Shown in pieces: positions 27,158 to 33,412 of a DNA stretch of 64,000 nt (position 1 is the first letter of the stretch; each line of letters begins with the position of its first letter). The position numbers were made by a program, and so were the translations under genes. Source of the stretch: an uncultured Blautia sp. (lineage in GTDB: Bacteria > Bacillota > Clostridia > Lachnospirales > Lachnospiraceae); contig CALCDJ010000059.1 of NCBI GenBank assembly GCA_937900135.1, positions 36,380 to 100,379 of the forward strand, in the 5' to 3' direction. The notes beneath the pieces were generated by a model. That model searched no databases, was not told the DNA's origin, and saw nothing but the letters and a program-made list of their open reading frames with translations.

Positions 27158-27913
27158 ATGAGTGACTTGATAACTGTGCAGGGCGTGGTGATTTCTGCCA
27201 TGCCAGTGGGCGAATATGATAAAAGGATCGTCCTTCTCACCAGGGAGAGGGGAAAAATTTCCGCTTTTGCCAAGGGCGCCAGAAGACAGAACAGCGCATT
27301 TATGGCTGCTTCCAATCCCTTTGTATTTGGGACCTTCACCTTGTTTGAAGGAAGAAGCAGCTATAATTTGAATCAGGTATCTGTATCCCATCAGTTTGTG
27401 GAGCTGGCAGGAGTTCAGCCGGGAATTTATTACGGTTATTATTTTCTGGAGCTTGCAGATTACTTTGGCAGAGAAGGAACGGATGAGCGGGAGATGATGA
27501 ATCTTCTTTATGTGACCGTAAAGGCTTTGTTAAACGCGCAGATGGATGCCCGTCTGGTGCGGTGTGTATTTGAACTTCGTACCATGGCAGAACAGGGGCT
27601 GTGTCCTTCGCTGTTTTCCTGTGTAGGGTGTGAAAAAGAGTGTGAAGAAGGAGAAACGGTGTGGTTTTCCCAGGAACTTCACGGAATTTTGTGTAAGAAC
27701 TGTGCTTCCCGGTGCCGGGATGCGCGTCCTGTTTCAAAAGCAGCGCTCTATGCCATGCGGTACATGGTGTGTACCCCTATGGGGCGGCTGTATACCTTTA
27801 CCGTGACCCGCGAGGTACAAAAGGAACTGGAGCAGTTGATTCATACCTATGTATCCATGAATACAGATAAACGGTTTAAAAGCCTGGAAATTCTGGAAAT
27901 GATGGAAACATAA
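27158..27913 (+). CDS. recO: DNA repair protein RecO
   Basis: Recombination mediator that loads RecA in the RecFOR pathway. The 251 residues have an N-terminal OB fold (DLITVQGVVISAMPVGEYDKRIVLLT, KGARRQNSAF) and a C-terminal helical part with a four-Cys zinc site, CVGCEKEC near 150 and CKNCASRC near 178. It lies 47 bases after era. A promoter for glyS follows directly. Confidence 0.95.
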   Translation: MSDLITVQGVVISAMPVGEYDKRIVLLTRERGKISAFAKGARRQNSAFMAASNPFVFGTFTLFEGRSSYNLNQVSVSHQFVELAGVQPGIYYGYYFLELADYFGREGTDEREMMNLLYVTVKALLNAQMDARLVRCVFELRTMAEQGLCPSLFSCVGCEKECEEGETVWFSQELHGILCKNCASRCRDARPVSKAALYAMRYMVCTPMGRLYTFTVTREVQKELEQLIHTYVSMNTDKRFKSLEILEMMET

Positions 27914-27920
27914 AATTCAG

Positions 27921-27949
27921 TTGAAAAAAAATTTTGTTACTAGTATAAT
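27921..27949 (+). promoter_or_regulatory. Promoter of glyS
   Basis: TTGAAA at 27921-27926, 17 bases, TATAAT at 27944-27949. The leader of about 85 nt to the ATG has no T-box motif (no AGGGTGG-type sequence and no terminator). Confidence 0.85.
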
Positions 27950-28040
27950 GAAGGCATTGCAGATTTAGAAAAAAATAGCAGTAAACTTTTGGGAGAATTG
28001 ACTGGAAAATGCTGCAAAAATAAAAATGAGGAGAGATATC

Positions 28041-29435
28041 ATGGAAAAAACAATGGAGAAAATCGTAGCTCTGGCAAAAGCCAGAGGATTCGTCTATCCA
28101 GGTTCTGAGATTTATGGTGGACTTGCAAACACCTGGGATTACGGCAACCTTGGTGTGGAATTGAAGAACAACGTTAAGAGAGCCTGGTGGCAGAAATTTA
28201 TTCAGGAGTCTCCGTATAACGTAGGTGTAGACTGTGCCATTTTAATGAACCCGCAGACATGGGTGGCTTCCGGTCATCTGGGCGGATTTTCAGATCCTCT
28301 GATGGACTGTAAGGAATGTCATGAGCGTTTCCGCGCAGATAAATTGATCGAGGATTTCTGTGCAGAGCATGACATTGCACTGGAAGGCGCTGTTGATGCA
28401 TGGTCTCAGGAAGAAATGATGAATTTCATCAAGGAGCACAGCATTCCATGTCCTACCTGTGGAAAACATAACTTTACGGATATCCGTCAGTTCAACCTGA
28501 TGTTCAAAACTTTCCAGGGTGTTACCGAAGATGCAAAAAATACCGTATATCTTCGTCCGGAGACTGCACAGGGTATTTTTGTAAACTTTAAAAATGTACA
28601 GAGAACTTCCCGTAAGAAACTTCCATTTGGTATTGGTCAGATTGGTAAATCCTTCCGTAACGAGATTACCCCAGGTAACTTTACCTTCCGTACCCGTGAG
28701 TTTGAGCAGATGGAACTGGAATTCTTCTGTGAGCCGGATACGGATCTTGAATGGTTTGCATACTGGAAACAGTTCTGCCTTGACTGGTTAAGTTCTCTTG
28801 GCTTAAAGGAAGACGAGGTTCGTTATCGTGACCATGATCCGGAAGAGTTAAGCTTCTACAGCAAGGCTACCACAGACGTGGAATTCTTATTCCCATTTGG
28901 ATGGGGCGAGTTATGGGGCATTGCAGACAGAACGGATTATGACCTGACACAGCATCAGAACGTATCCGGACAGGATATGAGCTATTTTGATGATGAAAAG
29001 AAAGAAAAATACATTCCATATGTAGTAGAGCCGTCTCTTGGCGCAGACCGTATGGTGCTTGCTTTCCTTTGCAGCGCTTACGATGAAGAGGTTCTGGATG
29101 CAGAAAAGAACGATGTTCGTACAGTCCTTCATTTCCATCCGGTTCTGGCTCCGGTGAAGATCGGTGTGCTGCCTCTTTCCAAGAAACTCAACGAAGGTGC
29201 AGAGAAAATCTACCAGCAGTTATCCAAGAAATACAACTGCGAATTTGATGATCGTGGAAATATTGGAAAACGTTATAGAAGACAGGATGAAATTGGTACT
29301 CCATTCTGTATCACATATGATTTTGAATCTGAAAATGATGGTGCAGTAACTGTACGTGACCGTGATACCATGGAACAGGTTCGTGTGAAGATTGATGAGC
29401 TGGATGCTTACTTTGCAGATAAATTTACATTTTAA
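28041..29435 (+). CDS. glyS: Glycyl-tRNA synthetase, alpha2 (eukaryote-like) type
   Basis: Charges tRNA-Gly with glycine; class II synthetase of the single-chain homodimer type rather than the alpha2-beta2 GlyQ/GlyS type. The 464 residues contain GFVYPGSEIYGGLANTWDYGNLG near the start, a Cys pair region (CKECHERF, CPTCGKHN) that may bind zinc, motif 2 FRTREFEQMELEFF and motif 3 GADRMVLAFL. The ATG at 28041 follows GAGGAGAG; the longer in-frame ATG at 28026 overlaps that site. Confidence 0.96.
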   Translation: MEKTMEKIVALAKARGFVYPGSEIYGGLANTWDYGNLGVELKNNVKRAWWQKFIQESPYNVGVDCAILMNPQTWVASGHLGGFSDPLMDCKECHERFRADKLIEDFCAEHDIALEGAVDAWSQEEMMNFIKEHSIPCPTCGKHNFTDIRQFNLMFKTFQGVTEDAKNTVYLRPETAQGIFVNFKNVQRTSRKKLPFGIGQIGKSFRNEITPGNFTFRTREFEQMELEFFCEPDTDLEWFAYWKQFCLDWLSSLGLKEDEVRYRDHDPEELSFYSKATTDVEFLFPFGWGELWGIADRTDYDLTQHQNVSGQDMSYFDDEKKEKYIPYVVEPSLGADRMVLAFLCSAYDEEVLDAEKNDVRTVLHFHPVLAPVKIGVLPLSKKLNEGAEKIYQQLSKKYNCEFDDRGNIGKRYRRQDEIGTPFCITYDFESENDGAVTVRDRDTMEQVRVKIDELDAYFADKFTF

Positions 29436-29455
29436 TATCGTGTGCTGAATAACAG

Positions 29456-29496
29456 ACAGGCTGGATTTCCGAAGAATGGGAAATCCAGCCTGTTTT
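29456..29496 (+). terminator. Intrinsic terminator of glyS
   Basis: A 14-bp stem (29457-29470 with 29479-29492) around an 8-base loop, then four T. It also faces the end of the minus-strand tRNA. Confidence 0.85.
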
Positions 29497-29568
29497 GGAA
29501 TGAGACATTCTGATAAGACAAAAAAAGCACCGGAACCATATCATACTATGATCTCGATACTTCTTAAA

Positions 29569-29640
29569 CAGCCAGTACGGGAATCGAACCCGTGTTTCCG
29601 CCGTGAGAGGGCGGCGTCTTAACCCCTTGACCAACTGGCC
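29569..29640 (-). tRNA. tRNA-Glu (anticodon CUC)
   Basis: The minus strand folds as a 72-nt cloverleaf: acceptor arm from GGCCAGT (one G-U closing pair), anticodon stem CCGCC/GGCGG with loop CTCTCAC giving CUC, and T arm CGGGTTCGATTCCCG. The CCA end is not encoded. CUC is the minor Glu isoacceptor. Confidence 0.95.
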
Positions 29641-29670
29641 ATAAATAGGTTGTTTCAACCAACGGGATTG

Positions 29671-29699
29671 ATTATAGCTTGGATTTTGGAAAAAAGCAA
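29671..29699 (-). promoter_or_regulatory. Promoter of tRNA-Glu
   Basis: On the minus strand TTGCTT (29699-29694), 17 bases, TATAAT (29676-29671), about 30 bases before the tRNA 5' end. Confidence 0.85.
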
Positions 29700-29728
29700 G
29701 TGTTTTTTTGAAAATATTAAATTTTTTC

Positions 29729-29763
29729 ACGAAACCATCACAGAATTTTACGAAAGCCATCAC
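29729..29763. repeat. Two direct repeats, ACGAAA(G)CCATCAC, 21 bp apart
   Basis: ACGAAACCATCAC at 29729-29741 and ACGAAAGCCATCAC at 29750-29763, start to start 21 bp, i.e. two DNA turns. They lie upstream of the Thr/Glu-rich secreted protein gene and could be a tandem binding site for a regulator. No known regulon could be assigned. Confidence 0.5.
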
Positions 29764-29825
29764 CAAATGAACACATTTGGCGCTTATAGTGTTACCTATC
29801 AATAACAGAAAGGAATGACAAAAGA

Positions 29826-30737
29826 ATGAAACGGAAATATCTTGCAATTATGATGGGTATGGTGCTGAGTTTAACTTCTATGAATGTATATGCAGTGAGC
29901 GCAGCAGAAACAGATACGACAACAGAAAGCGCAGAGGCTTCCACTGAGGAAACCGCGGAAGAGGAACTGACAGAGGATGCCTCCGGGGCGGACAGTGAAC
30001 TGGATGAACTGGCAAATGCGCCGGAAGTGATTGGACAGGTAACGGATGTGTCAGAAGAAAGTATGATGATTTCTGTGGGAACCTTATCAGGAGAAGAAAC
30101 TACAGCGGCTGCAGAAACCACTGAGGCTGCAGAAACTACAGAGTCCACAGAAACTACTGAGGCTGAAACCACCGAGGAGGAAGATGCAGAAGAGGTGACA
30201 GATGCGCCAGAAGAAGAGGCAGCAGCTGAGACAACAGCATCTCAGACACTGACTTTAAATGGACAGGCAATGGAGGTTTATCTGGATGATACCATCACGT
30301 TCCAGAAAGAAACAAATCCGGCAGAAATCACAGTGGAGGAAGCTTCCGAAGAGGAACTGACAGAATCAGAAGCAGCAGAGGAAGCAACAGAGGAAACAAC
30401 AGAAGCGGCAGAAACTGAAGCAGCAGAGGAAACAACAGAAGCAGCAGAAGCTGAAACAGAAGAGAAAACAACAGAAACAACAGAAGCTGCAGCAGAGGCA
30501 GAACCTGCAGATGCCAGTGATGAACTGGAGGAAATCACAATTTCTGATATTAAGGTTGGTGATATTGTAAAAATTCTTTCCGATGAGAACGGTCAGGTAA
30601 CCTCTATTATTGTATTGGCAGAAGGCGAATTGACTGACGCGCAGGAGGAAGAAACGGCAGAGACAACAGAAGAAACCGCTGATGAAACCGCAGAAGATGG
30701 AAGTGTAGAAGAGACAACAGAGGAAACAGCTGAATAA
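29826..30737 (+). CDS. Exported Thr/Glu-rich low-complexity protein
   Basis: 303 residues with a signal peptide (MKRKYLAIMMGMVLSLTSMNVYA, cleavage likely near VSA-AE). About half is acidic low-complexity sequence of ETTEAAETTE type at about 25-60, 90-145, 178-235 and 276-303. Three ordered pieces stand between: EVIGQVTDVSEESMMISVG (68-86), SQTLTLNGQAMEVYLDDTITFQKE, and EEITISDIKVGDIVKILSDENGQVTSIIVLAEG. Together they look like one small beta-barrel domain interrupted by acidic inserts. Function unknown; an extracellular or cell-wall-associated protein is inferred from the signal peptide. A strong terminator follows. Confidence 0.8.
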   Translation: MKRKYLAIMMGMVLSLTSMNVYAVSAAETDTTTESAEASTEETAEEELTEDASGADSELDELANAPEVIGQVTDVSEESMMISVGTLSGEETTAAAETTEAAETTESTETTEAETTEEEDAEEVTDAPEEEAAAETTASQTLTLNGQAMEVYLDDTITFQKETNPAEITVEEASEEELTESEAAEEATEETTEAAETEAAEETTEAAEAETEEKTTETTEAAAEAEPADASDELEEITISDIKVGDIVKILSDENGQVTSIIVLAEGELTDAQEEETAETTEETADETAEDGSVEETTEETAE

Positions 30738-30755
30738 GAGAATAAAAAGAATTTG

Positions 30756-30795
30756 CCCTAGGTCAGGAAAAGGATTCCAGACCTGGGGTATTTTA
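30756..30795 (+). terminator. Intrinsic terminator of the Thr/Glu-rich gene
   Basis: Nine-bp outer stem (CCCTAGGTC at 30756-30764 with 30780-30788, one G-T pair), an inner GGAA/TTCC extension, then a T-rich tail. Confidence 0.8.
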
Positions 30796-30840
30796 TTTTG
30801 CAAACTCTTTTTTGCCAGAGTGAGAGGGAAAAGGCCACAA

Positions 30841-31719
30841 TCAAAAGATTTCAATGGAATAGTCTTTATGAAAAATTTCGCCTGGTTTCAATGCGTTGAT
30901 CTGAGGCTTTTCTTCCAGCGTTCCTTCATATCCACGATCATCGCACCGGCCCATCCATGGTTCCAGGCAGACAAAAGGTGCGCCGGGAACGGACCAGATG
31001 CCAAAATTGGGGAAGCCTTCGCAGTGCATGGTAAGATACGGTGTCTGGTCAGGCAGCAGGATGGAGGCAGTGGTAATCTGTCCGTTATCCAGGATCAGAG
31101 CGTCCCGGTCAAACATATGGGAATCCAGCTTCACACATCCGTTGGAAAGAGCAAGGGTATGTGGTTCCTGAGGAACCGCAGTTCCAGATGCCGGGTCAAT
31201 GAGAAAATAGGTAAGGCAATCCTGCTGTTGGAATCCAAGATAATAATCAGAAAACTCTGTGTTGGGAAGAACCGGCACACAGAAGGCTGGGTGACCGCCT
31301 ATGGTGAAATACATGGGGGTACTGCCGGTATTTTTTACAGTCCATGAAACCATAACGGAATTTTCCTGTAAGGTATGTCGGATCTGAAGGGTAAAATCGT
31401 AGGGATAAGTCTCTTTGGTTTCCGGAGAGGAACATAATTCATGAAGAACGGAGTCCAGGGTATGGGAAAGACAGGAAAAATCCATATCCCGGGCAAAACC
31501 GTGTTGTTTGGAGGGATAGGTATTGGCTCCGGTGCGATAGTGCTCCTGATAATGACGTCCTACATTGGGAAACAGAACCGGCGCGTGGCGTTTCCAGTAG
31601 GAAGGGTCTGCCTGCCACAGGATTTCCCGGCTGTTCTTCTTATCATAAATGCTGCAAAGTTCTGCTCCATGCTCTGCGACTTTGATGCAGAGACGCTGAT
31701 TCTCCAGTGTTTGATACAT
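30841..31719 (-). CDS. Aldose 1-epimerase family protein (GalM/LacX-like)
   Basis: 292-residue beta-sandwich mutarotase-like protein. It carries the family features FPNVGRHYQEHYRTGANTYPSKQHGFARD near 50-77 (His of the active site), GGHPAFCVPV near 140 (second His) and CLEPWMGRCDD near 252 (catalytic Glu region). This pattern is closest to the LacX/YihR-type branch rather than classical GalM, so the natural sugar is unknown. The ATG follows AAGGAGG. It is transcribed alone on the minus strand, divergent from pfp. Confidence 0.88.
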   Translation of the reverse strand: MYQTLENQRLCIKVAEHGAELCSIYDKKNSREILWQADPSYWKRHAPVLFPNVGRHYQEHYRTGANTYPSKQHGFARDMDFSCLSHTLDSVLHELCSSPETKETYPYDFTLQIRHTLQENSVMVSWTVKNTGSTPMYFTIGGHPAFCVPVLPNTEFSDYYLGFQQQDCLTYFLIDPASGTAVPQEPHTLALSNGCVKLDSHMFDRDALILDNGQITTASILLPDQTPYLTMHCEGFPNFGIWSVPGAPFVCLEPWMGRCDDRGYEGTLEEKPQINALKPGEIFHKDYSIEIF

Positions 31720-31779
31720 AATGATGCCTCCTTATAGGGTATTATATATAATACTTGCTTTTGATACGATGATGTAACA

Positions 31780-31788
31780 ATTATACCA
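31780..31788 (-). promoter_or_regulatory. Extended -10 promoter of the epimerase-like gene
   Basis: Minus strand reads TGG TATAAT (31788-31780), about 60 bases before the start codon; the -35 is poor. Confidence 0.55.
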
Positions 31789-31839
31789 TGAAAAAGGAAG
31801 AATGACGAGGAAAAAGTGGCAAAAATATACAAGATTTTA

Positions 31840-31868
31840 TTGACTTAACAACAAAAATTTGTTAAAAT
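31840..31868 (+). promoter_or_regulatory. Promoter of pfp
   Basis: TTGACT at 31840-31845, 17 bases, TAAAAT at 31863-31868. The spacer is filled by an inverted repeat (separate entry). Confidence 0.85.
31845..31865. promoter_or_regulatory. 21-bp inverted repeat (TTAACAA-N7-TTGTTAA) inside the pfp promoter
   Basis: Perfect 7-bp half-sites at 31845-31851 and 31859-31865 occupy the spacer and touch both the -35 and the -10, the position expected of a repressor operator. The half-sites resemble those of the redox repressor Rex but in the opposite order (Rex sites read TTGTTAA-N4-TTAACAA), so Rex is not claimed. Confidence 0.6.
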
Positions 31869-31905
31869 CTACAATTATAGGCCGACATAGAGGAGGAAGA
31901 TGACT

Positions 31906-33156
31906 ATGGCTAAGAAAAGAAACATCATTGTAGGACAGTCAGGAGGCCCTACTTCTGTTATTAATTCCAGTTTGGCAGGCGTTTATAAGAATGCCATTGA
32001 GAGAGGATTTAATAAGGTATATGGAATGCTTCACGGCATTCAGGGACTGCTGGATGAGCAGTATATTGATCTGTCTACACAGATTCATTCAGAACTGGAT
32101 ATTGAACTTTTGAAGAGAACACCTTCTGCGTTCCTTGGCTCTTGCCGTTTTAAACTTCCGGAGATTCACGAAGATAAAGCAATCTACGAAAAAATCTTTG
32201 AAATTTTAAACAAACTGGATATTGAAGCCTTTATTTATATTGGCGGAAATGATTCCATGGATACCATAAAGAAGCTGTCTGATTATGCGATCATTACTGG
32301 GCATTCTCAGAAATTCCTGGGTGTTCCCAAGACCATTGACAATGACCTTGCTCTGACAGACCATACTCCTGGTTTCGGTAGCGCGGCTAAGTACATCGGA
32401 GCTTCCACCAAGGAAGTGATTCGTGATGCTCAGGGGCTTACCTATAAGAAGAGTATGATTACCATTATGGAGATCATGGGAAGAAATGCCGGATGGCTGA
32501 CCGGCGCCACAGCCCTTGCCAAGACAGAAGAATGCGATGGTCCGGATCTGATCTACCTTCCGGAGGTTCCCTTTGACATTAATAAATTCCTGGAAAAAGT
32601 AAAAGAACTGGTTAAGAAGAAATCATCCGTTGTAATCGCTGTATCCGAAGGTATCAAGCTGGCAGACGGACGTTATGTATGTGAGCTTGGAAATGCAGGA
32701 GACTATGTGGATGCGTTTGGTCATAAACAGCTTCAGGGAACAGCTACTTATCTGGCAAACTTCCTGTCCGCAGAAATCGGATGTAAAACAAGAGCGGTTG
32801 AGCTTTCTACCTTACAGAGAAGCGCTTCCCACATGGCATCCAGAGTGGATATCGACGAAGCCTTTATGGTAGGCGGTGCAGCAGTGAAGGCTGCAGACGA
32901 AGGGGATACTGGTAAGATGATTGTAATCGACCGTGTTTCTGACGATCCTTATATGTCTGCAACAGGAATCTATGACGTTCATCGAATCGCCAACGAGGAG
33001 AAACTGGTTCCGAGAAACTGGATGAATAAGGACGCTACTTATGTGACAGAGGATTTCCTGGATTATATCAAACCTTTGATTCAGGGAGATTACCAGCCAA
33101 TCATGGTAAATGGTCTTCCAAGACATCTGGTTCTGAATCTTAAGAAAAAGAGATAA
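31906..33156 (+). CDS. pfp: Pyrophosphate-dependent 6-phosphofructokinase
   Basis: Phosphorylates fructose 6-phosphate with PPi, reversibly, in glycolysis. The 416-residue protein opens NIIVGQSGGPTSVINSSL. Phosphoryl-donor residues point to PPi: YIGGNDSMDT (Asp116 where ATP enzymes have Gly) and GVPKTIDNDLALTDHTPGFGSAAKY (Lys142 where ATP enzymes have Gly). The substrate loop is MEIMGRNAGWLTGATAL. The ATG at 31906 lies 10 bases after AGGAGG; one at 31900 is only 4 bases away. It has its own promoter and terminator and lies next to ppdK. Confidence 0.95.
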   Translation: MAKKRNIIVGQSGGPTSVINSSLAGVYKNAIERGFNKVYGMLHGIQGLLDEQYIDLSTQIHSELDIELLKRTPSAFLGSCRFKLPEIHEDKAIYEKIFEILNKLDIEAFIYIGGNDSMDTIKKLSDYAIITGHSQKFLGVPKTIDNDLALTDHTPGFGSAAKYIGASTKEVIRDAQGLTYKKSMITIMEIMGRNAGWLTGATALAKTEECDGPDLIYLPEVPFDINKFLEKVKELVKKKSSVVIAVSEGIKLADGRYVCELGNAGDYVDAFGHKQLQGTATYLANFLSAEIGCKTRAVELSTLQRSASHMASRVDIDEAFMVGGAAVKAADEGDTGKMIVIDRVSDDPYMSATGIYDVHRIANEEKLVPRNWMNKDATYVTEDFLDYIKPLIQGDYQPIMVNGLPRHLVLNLKKKR

Positions 33157-33181
33157 ATTTAAAAAAAACATGGGGTGTTGA

Positions 33182-33226
33182 AAGAATTATGCCGGTGGGA
33201 GAAGGACCGGCATAATTCTTTTTTCC
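33182..33226 (+). terminator. Intrinsic terminator of pfp
   Basis: A 15-bp perfect stem (33182-33196 with 33106+100 series, i.e. 33206-33220), 9-base loop, tail of six T. Confidence 0.92.
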
Positions 33227-33254
33227 ATTTTTCTTCTTTTTTCCCACTTAGACC

Positions 33255-33283
33255 TTGACTATTTTAAGAGAAATCTATAAAAT
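33255..33283 (+). promoter_or_regulatory. Promoter of ppdK
   Basis: TTGACT at 33255-33260, 17 bases, TAAAAT at 33278-33283 (a TATAAA also overlaps at a 15-base spacing). A leader of about 120 nt follows, with two TGATCA palindromes. Confidence 0.8.
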
Positions 33284-33412
33284 AACTATGTGCGTATATA
33301 AAACATGATCAGTATCAATTTCATCAGTGATCAGCAGTCGATAGAGAATGCAGCGTATTGATGAAAAGATACCCTATGTTAAAAGAACAAATTTTTAGGA
33401 GGAAAATGTAAA

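Noticed and set aside
27950..28040. T-box riboswitch before glyS
   Set aside because: The leader is only about 85 nt, lacks the conserved T-box sequence and has no terminator/antiterminator pair.
30100..30500. Repetitive sequence that could suggest a CRISPR or tandem-repeat array
   Set aside because: The repeats are codon-level Thr/Glu/Ala repeats within one open frame; there are no equal-length spacers or conserved direct repeats.
31845..31865. Rex operator at the pfp promoter
   Set aside because: The half-sites are in the reverse order and with 7 rather than 4 bases between; kept only as an unassigned palindrome.
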